This document shows, piece after piece, positions 33,514 to 42,314 of a DNA stretch of 64,000 bases. Each line of letters starts with the position of its first letter. Positions within the stretch are counted from its first letter, which is position 1. Source of the DNA: Anaerovibrio sp. RM50 (GTDB lineage Bacteria > Bacillota > Negativicutes > Selenomonadales > Selenomonadaceae); contig NZ_JHWV01000008.1 of assembly GCF_000622005.1 (NCBI RefSeq), positions 85,836 through 149,835 of the forward strand, given 5' to 3'. The translations under genes were made by a program, and so were the position numbers. The notes beneath the pieces were generated by a model. It was given only the letters and a program-made list of their open reading frames with translations. It searched no databases and was not told the origin of the DNA.

Positions 33514-33550
33514 AGAGATTCCTCCATTAAAAGTTAATATATTTTAATTA

Positions 33551-34585
33551 TCAAAGCATATCTGCCAGATCCAGCAGGAGCCGCTCGGTTTTTTCCCAGC
33601 CAAGACATGGGTCCGTGATGGATTTGCCGTATACGCCGCCGTCCACCTTCTGACAGCCGTCCTCAATATAGCTCTCTATCATAAGACCCTTGACGATATT
33701 GTTGATGTCAGGGTTAAGCTTGCGGGAATGAAGAATATCCTTGGCAATGCGGATCTGCTCCAGATACTTCTTGCCGGAGTTGGCATGGTTGGTGTCCACC
33801 ACGATGGCAGGATTTTCCAGTCCACGCTCCTCGTACATCTTTATCACCTGGGTCAGGGTCTCATAGTGGTAGTTTGGCAGGCTGTTTCCTGCGGCATCAA
33901 CGTAGCCACGGAGAATGGAATGGGCGAAGTCGTTGCCCTTGGTGCGAACCTCCCAGCCACGGAAAAGGAATTCCTGGGAATGCTGGGCAGCTGCCACGGA
34001 GTTAAGCATAACGGACAAATCACCGCTGGTAGGATTCTTAAGGCCCACTGGAATGCCCACGCCACTGGCAATCATGCGATGGAGCTGGTCCTCGCTGGAG
34101 CGGGCCCCCACTGCCGCATAACAGAGCAAATCGGAAAGATAGCGGAACACTTCAGGATAGAGGATCTCCTCGGCCCCTGTAAGGCCAGTTTCCTCAATGA
34201 CCCGCACATTCAGCTTGCGGATGGCAATAATGCCCTCCAGCATATCCTCCTCTCCCTCAGGGGAAGGCTGGTGCAGCATACCCTTGTAGCCTACGCCAAT
34301 GGTGCGGGGCTTATTGGTGTAGAGCCGGGGCACGATGAAAATCTTGTCCTTGATCTTTTCCTGCAGCTTTGCCAAACGGGAAACATAATCCACTACAGCG
34401 TCCTCGTTGTCACTGGAGCAAGGGCCGATAATAAGGGCAAGACGGTGGTCCTCCCCGGAAAAAATTTTTTTGATGGTTTCATCACGTTCCATCTTTATCT
34501 CTTTGTATTTCTTTTTAATAGGGTAATCCTCCATCAGACTTTGGGGTGAAGGAAGAACCCGGATAAATTCCATTTCCATACTCAT
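33551..34585 (-). CDS. aroF: 3-deoxy-7-phosphoheptulonate (DAHP) synthase, class I
   Basis: A 344-residue enzyme joining PEP and erythrose-4-phosphate, the first step of the shikimate pathway. Signatures: LIIGPCSSDNEDAVVDYVSR, VPRLYTNKPRTIGVGYKGML, GARSSEDQLHR, GLKNPTSGD, and the late IVVDTNHANSGK and GLMIESYIEDG motifs of the AroF/G/H type. Feedback specificity cannot be told. The ATG at 34585 is chosen; the GAGAG site is about 10 bases upstream. Its location near genes for aryl-pyruvate metabolism (59.8-63.5 kb) fits a role in aromatic amino acid supply. Confidence 0.92.
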   Translation of the reverse strand: MSMEMEFIRVLPSPQSLMEDYPIKKKYKEIKMERDETIKKIFSGEDHRLALIIGPCSSDNEDAVVDYVSRLAKLQEKIKDKIFIVPRLYTNKPRTIGVGYKGMLHQPSPEGEEDMLEGIIAIRKLNVRVIEETGLTGAEEILYPEVFRYLSDLLCYAAVGARSSEDQLHRMIASGVGIPVGLKNPTSGDLSVMLNSVAAAQHSQEFLFRGWEVRTKGNDFAHSILRGYVDAAGNSLPNYHYETLTQVIKMYEERGLENPAIVVDTNHANSGKKYLEQIRIAKDILHSRKLNPDINNIVKGLMIESYIEDGCQKVDGGVYGKSITDPCLGWEKTERLLLDLADML

Positions 34586-34875
34586 AGTCAATCACTCTCG
34601 TCTTTCTTTGGGCAGTTCACCGTTTAAAACATCACGAATATATTGTAACATAATCCTGCCTAAAATGACTAAACATATTCCAAATTAACAAAAAAAGCCA
34701 AAAATTACATTTATTTAGAAATAATGTAACATTTTCGCTGTTGTTTAGATAATAGTTGTTGAAAAAAAGGATTAAATGGGTGAATGTCGAAATATATCAT
34801 AATATAGTTTGACCGAAAATAATTTGAGCAATGAATATTCATTAATTGTCCAACACCAAAGGGAGGCTGCCTTTG

Positions 34876-37686
34876 ATGGGAAATAATAAAACCTTCATTA
34901 TGCGAATATTTTTAGTGGCCCTTATGGTTTTTGTGCTGCTTCCTTCCCATGTGCTTTATGCGGATAAGGCTCCCGACACCAGAGAGCCGGTCCGTGTTGG
35001 TGTTGTAGTGCAGCCCGGGGTGGCCATGCCATCAGATTCCGGGGTTTACTACGGCTTTGATGCGGAATATATGTACAAGATTGCCCAATATGCCAACCTC
35101 AGGCCTATGTTCCATCCATATAAAAGCAATGTGGAGATGTTTAATGCACTGGATACTGGGGACATTCAGATGGCCCTGGGCATTTCACCTAATCCGGAAA
35201 GATTGCAGCGTTTTTTGTTTGCCAACAACGGATTCTTTACCAGTCAGGCCAGTGTCTGGGTGCGCAATGATGACCCGCGGTTTAGCTATGGCAATCCTAC
35301 GGAGTTCAATGATAAGAATCTTGGCGTGGTGAGGTCCTCAATTATGTACGACAGGGCCAGGGAATGGGCATCAAAGAACAATATTCATCCCGTTTTCAAG
35401 CTCTATTACAACGACAATGACCTTACTGCTGCCATGGATGCAGGGGAGCTGGATGGAATGGTAACCTTTGGGGCAAAGTTCTCCAAGGATTATCGGGCTG
35501 TATTTAATATTGCCGCAAATACCTATTATCCTATTTTTGGCAAGGATCAGATGGAGCTGAAAAACAAGGTTGACGCTGCCATGAGCAGGATTTCCTATGA
35601 GGATTCCCGCTATGCAGAAAAGCTCTATGATAAATATCGCCGTTACCACATGAAGGCTAGTCTGCCTCTTTCCCAGGAGGAAAAGGATTATATTGCCAAT
35701 CATCCTGTGCTGAAGGTGGCAGTCCACGAGACTAATCCGCCTATTTCCTATTTGGATGAGGGGGGCAACCTTCGGGGGATATCTCCTGATTTATATAGGG
35801 AGATTGCCCAGGAATTAAACTGGCAGGTGGAGTTTGTGGTTTTCAACGACCGCAGGGATATAGCCCAAGCCCTTAAAAATGGTGATGTGGACGTTTATGG
35901 GGTAACCAGCCAGGATGTTATTTCCAGTGAGGAACAGGGGTTGGCTATTACCAATGTCTTTTTTACCCTTAACATTATGTGCCTGAGACGTCCTGAGGTT
36001 ACAGATATCCGTACGGCGGCTTTTGTTGGCATGGTGCCTGAAAATGTGGAAAATACTATACGGGAAAGTGCTCCTGATCTGCAGTTTACCTCATTCCCTA
36101 CCATTGAGGAATGTTATAAGGCCATGACCTCCAGAAAGGTTGATGCCATATATTGCAATATGGCACAGCTTAACTGGCTTACTGTAAAGCACGGCTCAGG
36201 GGATTTTGCGGTGGAGAGCGTGGAAAATCTCAATGCTGAGTTCAGCGGCCAGATTTTGCCGGGAAATTATGTACTGAATTCCATTCTCAGCAAGGCTGTT
36301 CATGGAAGAAGCATAAATATTACCCGTATACTCAGCAATAATCTGTATACGGATCAGACCACCATGGATTTCATCCGGAGTATACCTACCAGGATGGTAG
36401 TTATATTCTTTACCCTGTTGCTGCTTATAATTGTGGCGGTAAGTTATGCCATGTATCAGTCCCATCAGAAGCGGGTTAGTGCCGAGCTTAGTGCCAAGCA
36501 GGCGGCTCTTGATGCCTCAGAGCAGGCCCGTCAGGCGGAGAGCAGCTTCCTGTCCACCATGAGCCATGATATGCGGACCCCGCTTAATGGTATTCTGGGA
36601 TATACCAGACTGGCCAAGGCTTCCCAGGATATGAAGGACATCCACCAATATCTGGAGCGTATTGACAGCTCCAGCAAGCTGATGCTGGCTCTTGTAAATG
36701 ACGTTCTTGACCTGTCCAAGCTGTCCAGCGGAAAGATGGAGCTTCGGGAGGACAGAATCGTTCCCCATGAGCTCTTTGGCATTATCAAGGATGCTATCAC
36801 CATGAATGCCAACAACCAGCACATTGATTTTAAGGCTGATCTTCACGTGGATGAAGGGGTAGTGGTTTATTCCGACCGCCTTCGTCTACAGCAGCTGGCC
36901 ATGAACCTTCTCAGCAACGCGGTGAAATACACTCCTGCGGGAGGCCATGTGGTATGGGATGTTCATGTGAATGTGGAGGGGGACAAGTCCACTTTGGTGG
37001 AAATCATTCAGGACGATGGTATCGGCATGAGCGAAGAATTCCAGAAGCACATGTTTGATGTGTTCAGCCAGGAAAATCGTGAAGAAACTGTCAATACCAG
37101 AGGCACGGGACTGGGCCTTTCCCTGGTGCATAAATTCATTACTATGATGGGAGGCACCATTGAGGTAGAAAGCAAGCTGGATGAGGGTACTACCTTTATT
37201 TTCACCGTTCCGATAAAGACTATAAAAGAGGACAAAGAGACCTTGGCAGCCAACGAACAGGTCGGGGCAGTAAATATTGAAAGTATTTCAAAGGAATTGC
37301 TGAAGGATGTACCTATTTTGCTGGTGGAGGATAATGAAATCAACGCCGAGCTGGCCCAGCTTATGCTGGCTGAGTATGGTGCAAATATGATTGACTGGGC
37401 CCATAATGGCCAGGAGGCTGTGGAGATATACAGTGCCAGCGAGATTTCCCATTATAAGCTGATTCTTATGGATTTAAGAATGCCGGTTATGGACGGCCTT
37501 ACAGCCACCAGAAAAATCCGTATGCTGCACAGGGCAGATGCCAGCGTTGTGCCTATAATCGCCATGTCCGCCGACGCCTACGAGGATGACATCCGTCATT
37601 GCAAGGAGGCCGGTATGCAGAACCACATCAGCAAGCCGGTGGATATCAACAGGCTTATAAAGGCTATTGTTGAAGTTCTGTGCTGA
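34876..37686 (+). CDS. Hybrid histidine kinase with two solute-binding domains
   Basis: A 936-residue EvgS-like sensor. A signal or anchor segment (about 5-28) is followed by two SBP_bac_3 domains (about 38-265, EPVRVGVVVQPGVAMPSDSG; and 275-500, HPVLKVAVHETNPPISYLDE), a membrane helix near 515-535 (MVVIFFTLLLLIIVAVSYA), a coiled coil, an acceptor box MSHDMRTPLNGILGY with His near 563, an ATPase domain (NAVKYTPAGG, DDGIGMSEE, GTGLGLSL) and a receiver (ILLVEDNEINAELA, LILMDLRMPVMDG with Asp near 866, SKPVD). The ATG at 34876 has a GGGAGG site. No HPt domain or regulator is adjacent. The upstream gap (34586-34875) is AT-rich with no recognised element. Confidence 0.9.
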   Translation: MGNNKTFIMRIFLVALMVFVLLPSHVLYADKAPDTREPVRVGVVVQPGVAMPSDSGVYYGFDAEYMYKIAQYANLRPMFHPYKSNVEMFNALDTGDIQMALGISPNPERLQRFLFANNGFFTSQASVWVRNDDPRFSYGNPTEFNDKNLGVVRSSIMYDRAREWASKNNIHPVFKLYYNDNDLTAAMDAGELDGMVTFGAKFSKDYRAVFNIAANTYYPIFGKDQMELKNKVDAAMSRISYEDSRYAEKLYDKYRRYHMKASLPLSQEEKDYIANHPVLKVAVHETNPPISYLDEGGNLRGISPDLYREIAQELNWQVEFVVFNDRRDIAQALKNGDVDVYGVTSQDVISSEEQGLAITNVFFTLNIMCLRRPEVTDIRTAAFVGMVPENVENTIRESAPDLQFTSFPTIEECYKAMTSRKVDAIYCNMAQLNWLTVKHGSGDFAVESVENLNAEFSGQILPGNYVLNSILSKAVHGRSINITRILSNNLYTDQTTMDFIRSIPTRMVVIFFTLLLLIIVAVSYAMYQSHQKRVSAELSAKQAALDASEQARQAESSFLSTMSHDMRTPLNGILGYTRLAKASQDMKDIHQYLERIDSSSKLMLALVNDVLDLSKLSSGKMELREDRIVPHELFGIIKDAITMNANNQHIDFKADLHVDEGVVVYSDRLRLQQLAMNLLSNAVKYTPAGGHVVWDVHVNVEGDKSTLVEIIQDDGIGMSEEFQKHMFDVFSQENREETVNTRGTGLGLSLVHKFITMMGGTIEVESKLDEGTTFIFTVPIKTIKEDKETLAANEQVGAVNIESISKELLKDVPILLVEDNEINAELAQLMLAEYGANMIDWAHNGQEAVEIYSASEISHYKLILMDLRMPVMDGLTATRKIRMLHRADASVVPIIAMSADAYEDDIRHCKEAGMQNHISKPVDINRLIKAIVEVLC

Positions 37687-37707
37687 CAAGTGTAAAAGTA
37701 AAAAAAT

Positions 37708-37747
37708 TCTTTTTTAAAAAGAAAAAATTGAAAAATGGCGTTATAAT
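37708..37747 (+). promoter_or_regulatory. Promoter-like motif related to the 144-bp repeat
   Basis: TTCTTTTTT...AAAGAAAAAA forms a small inverted repeat followed by TTGAAAAATGGCGTTATAAT, nearly the same as the end of the 144-bp repeat (TTGAACAATGGCGTTATAAT). It lies 35 bases before the dioxygenase gene. A standard -35 box is not visible at the right distance. Confidence 0.5.
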
Positions 37748-37782
37748 AAAAGGATGATTATTAAATTTCTAGGAGAATTTTT

Positions 37783-38598
37783 ATGGATGATATAAGGATG
37801 CCAGTCATTTTTTCCGGACATGGGAGTCCCATGACGGCCCTGGATATGAATGACATTACAGCAGGGATGCGGGCAGTGGGAGAGTCTGTCCTTAAGATTT
37901 TTGGCAAGCCAAAGGCCATACTGGCTATTTCCGCCCATTGGTTTACGGAGGGGACGTTTATCCAGAGTGCGGCCCAGCCGAAGCAGGAGTATGATTTTGA
38001 GGGCTTTCCGGAGGAGCTTTCCCAGGTGGTTTACCCTGTTACGGGATGTGCCGATCTCACCCAGCGGGTACAGGAGCTTTTGGGGGACAGGGTATCTGTA
38101 AATGACGAATGGGGCATTGACCATGGCACATGGTCTATTCTGGTTCACATGTTTCCAAGGGCAGATATTCCCGTGGTTCAGCTTTCCGTCAACAAGAATT
38201 TTACCCCCCAGGAGTGCTTTGATCTGGGGAAGTCCCTGGCACAGCTGAGAAGCGAGGGGTATCTGATTATTGGCAGCGGCAATGTAACCTACAATCCGGA
38301 AAAGGTGGCGTATACTGCGGATAAGGCGGCCCTGAGAAATCGTGAGGGGGCCCAGGAGGCCATCAGCTTCAACAATTATATCTGCCGTGCGGTGGAATAT
38401 CACCATGAGGATCGGGCACTTAACTGGGAAATCGGACCAAATTCCGAATACGCGGTGCCAACCCATGACCATTATTGGCCATTGCTTTATACCATCGGTG
38501 CCGCAGACGGTGACGACGGTGTGGCGGTAAACAGGGTATTTACCATGGAGGACATAGCCATGACCATGTTTGCCTTTGGTATGTTCCCAAAACAGTAA
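37783..38598 (+). CDS. DODA-type extradiol dioxygenase family protein
   Basis: A 271-residue protein of the LigB superfamily (4,5-DOPA dioxygenase extradiol type, YgiD-like). Metal-binding histidines are in FSGHGSPM (near 13), AISAHWFTEG (near 48) and WGIDHGTWSILVHMFP (near 115), and GSGNVTYN follows. YgiD-type enzymes open catechol rings with O2; in a strict anaerobe the true substrate or role is unclear, and a detoxifying or non-oxygenase activity is possible. The ATG has an AGGAG site. The next gene follows by 33 bases, so they may be co-transcribed. Confidence 0.85.
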   Translation: MDDIRMPVIFSGHGSPMTALDMNDITAGMRAVGESVLKIFGKPKAILAISAHWFTEGTFIQSAAQPKQEYDFEGFPEELSQVVYPVTGCADLTQRVQELLGDRVSVNDEWGIDHGTWSILVHMFPRADIPVVQLSVNKNFTPQECFDLGKSLAQLRSEGYLIIGSGNVTYNPEKVAYTADKAALRNREGAQEAISFNNYICRAVEYHHEDRALNWEIGPNSEYAVPTHDHYWPLLYTIGAADGDDGVAVNRVFTMEDIAMTMFAFGMFPKQ

Positions 38599-38631
38599 GA
38601 TAACAAACACCTTAAAAGGGGTGGGTAAGAT

Positions 38632-39633
38632 ATGAAAGACTTTAGATTCCCGCTGTTGGCATTATTCATGGGAATCTGCAGCGTTTGCTTTTGCTGGGGG
38701 GCGGCCCCGGCAATGGCGGCAGAGCCGGTGAAAACAATCGATATGGAGGAAAATACCTACGCCGTGTCTGACACGGCGTATCTGAATCTTGACTGGCTGG
38801 CCGGGTCAGGCAATGAGGATGCGGCAGGCATTTTGAAGCTTATCGGCAACAGGACCATTGCCGTGGACAGCAGTCTGCCGGATTATAAGCGTATAAGTGA
38901 AGTAAACCAGACCTTTCGGCGAATAAACTACGATGCCCTGAATCTGTACTGTTTGGCCAATGGCTATACGGAAATCATGGATCTGGGCTGTGGCTATTCC
39001 CCGAGAGGCATTTATATGTGTGAGCGGGGAAGGCATTATACGGGCTGCGATTTTGCCTCGGTAATAAGGGATATGAGAAAGCTCACTTCCTATCTTAACC
39101 CTCAGGAAAAGCTCTTTCTTCATTATAAGATGGCGGGGGTAACCAATGCATCGGAAATGGAAAAGGCCTCCCAGGAGCTAAGGGCTCCTGTATGTATCCT
39201 TTCGGAGGGCCTTTGGATGTATCTGGGCAATAATGAAAAGAAGCAGGCCCTGGCCAATATAAAGAGGATTTTGGATGCCAAGGGTGGATGCTTCATTACC
39301 ACGGACTTCAGCCTCAAGGAATATGGCTGGAATGTGGCGGAGGCCATGTATCCAGGTCATGGTGACACCATAATGGAGGAAACTATGGAGCTTTATGATG
39401 TGGTATCCAGGGACGACACCGCCAGTAAATCCTTTAAAAACGCAGAAGAGGCGGAAAAGTTCATCAGATCCTGTAATCTTCAGGTCCGGCGGGTGCCCCT
39501 TATTAGGGGGAATTACGAAATGGATCCCAATAACTGCCTTACAGATTTTCAGGAGCATTATTTGCTGAACGTGGTGGCAGAAAACTATTTGTGGGTTATT
39601 ACCTCTGATGCCAAGAGACCATCAAATTCATGA
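38632..39633 (+). CDS. Methyltransferase-like protein with a signal peptide
   Basis: A 333-residue protein with SAM motif I EIMDLGCGYSPRG near residue 107 and a fold like class I O-methyltransferases of the leucine-carboxyl/Tcmp type (later CILSEGLWMYLGNNEK, KGGCFITTDFSL). Unusually it starts with a signal peptide: FRFPLLALFMGICSVCFCWG followed by APAMA cleavage. The ATG has an AAGGGG site and no internal start would give a better start, so export appears genuine. SAM is not expected outside the cytoplasm, which leaves a lipoprotein-like anchor, a moonlighting role, or loss of activity. A terminator follows. Confidence 0.75.
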   Translation: MKDFRFPLLALFMGICSVCFCWGAAPAMAAEPVKTIDMEENTYAVSDTAYLNLDWLAGSGNEDAAGILKLIGNRTIAVDSSLPDYKRISEVNQTFRRINYDALNLYCLANGYTEIMDLGCGYSPRGIYMCERGRHYTGCDFASVIRDMRKLTSYLNPQEKLFLHYKMAGVTNASEMEKASQELRAPVCILSEGLWMYLGNNEKKQALANIKRILDAKGGCFITTDFSLKEYGWNVAEAMYPGHGDTIMEETMELYDVVSRDDTASKSFKNAEEAEKFIRSCNLQVRRVPLIRGNYEMDPNNCLTDFQEHYLLNVVAENYLWVITSDAKRPSNS

Positions 39634-39667
39634 GTTTAAAATTATGATTATAATATGACCAAAGGGA

Positions 39668-39698
39668 ATCGGACTGGCTTAACCGGTTCGATTTTTCT
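39668..39698 (+). terminator. Terminator
   Basis: Stem ATCGGACTGG / CCGGTTCGAT (one mismatch/G-U) with a CTTAA loop followed by TTTTT. Confidence 0.8.
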
Positions 39699-40076
39699 GT
39701 GATTTCTTTTCGGATTAAAAAAGTATTAAATATTTGTTATAGGACTTATGCTTCTGGGGTAAATATACGATTATATTGTCAAATAAAGCACATACAAGTA
39801 GTTATGCTTTACAAATGGGATTGTATAATTGCTTCAGTGCACAAAAGCGGCGAGTAATCCCCTGAGAAGATGCTGTAGGAGAGCAGAATCTTCTCGGGGG
39901 ATTACCAATTTCAGGACATTTTTGGTAATTACGAAAATACGCAGTTTGTCCTATATATTTGCTAGTAAAAACCCGTGGCAGATGTTAATATTAAATGGGA
40001 TATGTTAATTTTAAATGAGAGATTTCGATAAAATTATTAGAAAGGATTCTATTTTTAGAGAAGGAGTCTCTGTGCC
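39699..40076. other. Intergenic stretch with a large perfect hairpin
   Basis: No gene is seen. The main feature is an 18-bp arm (39854-39871, GTAATCCCCTGAGAAGAT) that pairs with 39888-39905 except for one T-G position, with a 16-nt loop. No T-run follows, so it does not look like a terminator. It lies about 170 bases before the cNMP-domain gene. It may be a structured leader, an operator or a small RNA. Confidence 0.5.
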
Positions 40077-41186
40077 ATGGACATTATCGCAACCCCTTCC
40101 AAGACCCGTTTCCGGGTGGGCAATGTAAGCTCCACCATGATGGAAGAGTTGAGGAAGATATATGGCAACAACATAAAGGACATTGTGACCGTGGATGAGG
40201 AGGAGCTGAAGGTCCTCAATGAAAAGGGACAGCACTCCAGAGCCGCTGTGCAGGCCATTTTCCGCGTAGGCGGGAGAATTGCGCCTGTATCCTATCTGGG
40301 CTTTCTTCGGGACGAGGTTATGAGCGACCCTTATCTTCGGACCAATTATTATTTCGGCAACGGCAAGCTGTGGCGGATTATTCTTAATTCCAACACCATT
40401 CAGCCGGTATTTCGGGCCGCTGATTCCCTGGATCCCAATGATCTGATGGACACCATGCACCGCATTGCTGAAGCAGACCGCCGTCGTCCATTTGATTTGC
40501 GGAAGGGTAAGCTGCTGCGCATGTATATTTTCCGCATCAGCAACGAGGAGTATATGTTCCTTCTGAGCTGGCCGCTGTTGATAGACAAGCACTGGACCCC
40601 TCACAATTTGTTCCATCACCCTATGATTACCTACAGCAGGATGGAGGAATTCAGCGTTGCTGAGGCAGTTTCCATGGAGGGCAACGAGCTGGAGTATAAT
40701 ATCAGCCTTCTTAGCGAAACCCCGCTTCTGCTTAGTCTGAACAAGACCCAGATCCGGAGCCTGTTGGATTCCTGCTGGGTGACCTCCTACCAGAAGGATG
40801 ACGTTATTCTCAATGCAAACGTGAACCAGACAGCCATGCTGGTGCTCCTTACGGGGCGGGTGGCCCGTTTCAGCAAGGGAGACGACGAGTGGATGAAGCC
40901 TCTGGATGAAGTGGAGGAGGGACAGCTTCTGAATCCACAGGTGGTGCTGGGGGTGCCGTCATCATTTTTGCTTGAGGCTGTGGAGGAATGTCAGGTTTTA
41001 CACATTCCGAGAATGCAGTTCAAGCATTTGCTGCAGAACCACAACGACGTGGGCTGGCAGGCCTTCAAGGCTATAACAAGGGAGCTGGACCACTATCAGA
41101 AGAGCTGGACCAAGTTCCAGGAAAGTGTTGAAAAGAAAAATAATGCTCCAGAAGATCAAGAGGAAAAAGAGGATAAAGTAGTTTGA
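40077..41186 (+). CDS. cNMP-binding-domain protein, N-terminal domain unknown
   Basis: A 369-residue protein. Residues about 215-335 form a Crp/cNMP-like beta-roll (LLLSLNKTQIRSLLDSCWVT, MLVLLTGRVARFSKGDDEW, SSFLLEAVEECQVLHIPRMQ). No helix-turn-helix follows, so it is not a classical transcription factor. The N-terminal 200 residues have no domain I recognise; they include SRAAVQAIFRVGGRIAPVS and LWRIILNSNTIQPVFRAADS. The C-terminus is a charged helix. It may sense a nucleotide or be a structural ligand sensor in a larger complex. The ATG has an AAGGAG site about 10 bases upstream. Confidence 0.7.
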   Translation: MDIIATPSKTRFRVGNVSSTMMEELRKIYGNNIKDIVTVDEEELKVLNEKGQHSRAAVQAIFRVGGRIAPVSYLGFLRDEVMSDPYLRTNYYFGNGKLWRIILNSNTIQPVFRAADSLDPNDLMDTMHRIAEADRRRPFDLRKGKLLRMYIFRISNEEYMFLLSWPLLIDKHWTPHNLFHHPMITYSRMEEFSVAEAVSMEGNELEYNISLLSETPLLLSLNKTQIRSLLDSCWVTSYQKDDVILNANVNQTAMLVLLTGRVARFSKGDDEWMKPLDEVEEGQLLNPQVVLGVPSSFLLEAVEECQVLHIPRMQFKHLLQNHNDVGWQAFKAITRELDHYQKSWTKFQESVEKKNNAPEDQEEKEDKVV

Positions 41187-41249
41187 CACCCGTTGTGTTG
41201 ATGGAGAAGCCCCACATAGGGGAGATAATCGGCACCAGCGGGTGTTTTG
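41186..41249 (+). terminator. Long-loop terminator
   Basis: ACACCCG pairs with CGGGTGT across a 46-nt loop that has its own CCCC/GGGG hairpin, followed by TTTTG. The layout resembles the long-loop hairpin at 15299. Confidence 0.6.
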
Positions 41250-41270
41250 TTGGGAAAGCAGGTGTGGTAT

Positions 41271-42164
41271 ATGAAAAAATCGGCAGTTAAGGTTATTTTG
41301 AGACTTTGCCTGATTTTATTGGGATGTTTTATAACGGCAATGGGATTTAACCTATTCCTTATTCCGGCCCATCTCCTTACTGGTGGTATAAGCGGTATTT
41401 CAATGATCGTGTACTATCTGACGGGATTGCCGGTGGGTGCCCAGAATCTGGTATATAATCTGCCAATTTTATACCTGGCTTATAGAATTTTCGGCAAGCG
41501 GTATTTCATGGACACCATTATCGGTACGGTGGCCTTTTCTCTTATCCTTGATACCACGGCCTTTGTTATAGATTGGAGGGTGTGTGCCGATCCTATTTTA
41601 AATGCAGTATTTGGCGGTGTATTAAGCGGTATAGGCTTCGGTCTGGTGTTCCGTGCCAATGCCAATACCGGGGGCCTGGATGTGCTGGGGGCAGTTATAA
41701 AGAAGTTTTACTCTGTGGATTTGGGTACTGCGGTGGCAGTACTGAACTTTGCCATTGTGTCAGCCTCTGCATTTATGTTTGAGCTGGAGGAGGCCCTTTT
41801 GTCCTTTGCGGGAATATACGTAACTGCTGAGCTTACCAATCGTGTGGTGGCAGGCTTTAACAGGGAAAAATCCATTGTGATTATTTCACCTAAGTCCAGC
41901 GAAATATGTGATGAAATAATGTCCGGAATTCATCGCGGGGTAACATACATCAACGGTCGGGGCGGAATGTCCGGGGCAAGCTGTGATGTTCTGTTCACGG
42001 TGGTGCGCCTCACTCAGGTGGCCCAGGTGAAAGCTATAGTGGATCATTATGACCCCCAGGCCTTTATGATAGTCTCAGATACCTCTGAGGTAAGCGGCAG
42101 AGGCTTTACCATGGAGTGTGAAAGCTACGAGGAAGCATGCAAAAAATGGGCACACAATATCTAA
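41271..42164 (+). CDS. YitT-family membrane protein (copy 2)
   Basis: A 297-residue paralogue of the protein at 28199-29116: helices in the first 200 residues (LILLGCFITAMGFNLFLIPA, LLTGGISGISMIVYYLTGLP, NANTGGLDVLGAVIKKFYS) and a DUF2179 domain (IVIISPKSSEICDEIMSG, HRGVTYINGRGGMSGA, SGRGFTME). The ATG at 41271 is preferred over a TTG at 41247. Function unknown. It sits just before the ArsR-cdr operon but is separated from it by a terminator. Confidence 0.85.
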   Translation: MKKSAVKVILRLCLILLGCFITAMGFNLFLIPAHLLTGGISGISMIVYYLTGLPVGAQNLVYNLPILYLAYRIFGKRYFMDTIIGTVAFSLILDTTAFVIDWRVCADPILNAVFGGVLSGIGFGLVFRANANTGGLDVLGAVIKKFYSVDLGTAVAVLNFAIVSASAFMFELEEALLSFAGIYVTAELTNRVVAGFNREKSIVIISPKSSEICDEIMSGIHRGVTYINGRGGMSGASCDVLFTVVRLTQVAQVKAIVDHYDPQAFMIVSDTSEVSGRGFTMECESYEEACKKWAHNI

Positions 42165-42189
42165 AAATATCATAGTTATAAAATATATT

Positions 42190-42223
42190 AAAATCGGATC
42201 TGGTAACGGGTCCGATTTTTTTC
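42190..42223 (+). terminator. Terminator after YitT copy 2
   Basis: Stem AAATCGGATC / GGGTCCGATT with seven T after it. Confidence 0.85.
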
Positions 42224-42232
42224 GAAAATAAT

Positions 42233-42261
42233 TTGACAACTATATTCAAAAAACGTAATAT
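42233..42261 (+). promoter_or_regulatory. Promoter of the ArsR-cdr operon
   Basis: TTGACA (42233-42238), 17-bp spacer, TAATAT (42256-42261). The region around the -10 and downstream is rich in short ATATA palindromes that could hold an ArsR operator. The ArsR start is 54 bases downstream. Confidence 0.7.
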
Positions 42262-42314
42262 ACAAATATAATAAAATAAAGTTGAAATTGGAATGAAATA
42301 CATGGAGGTAGACA

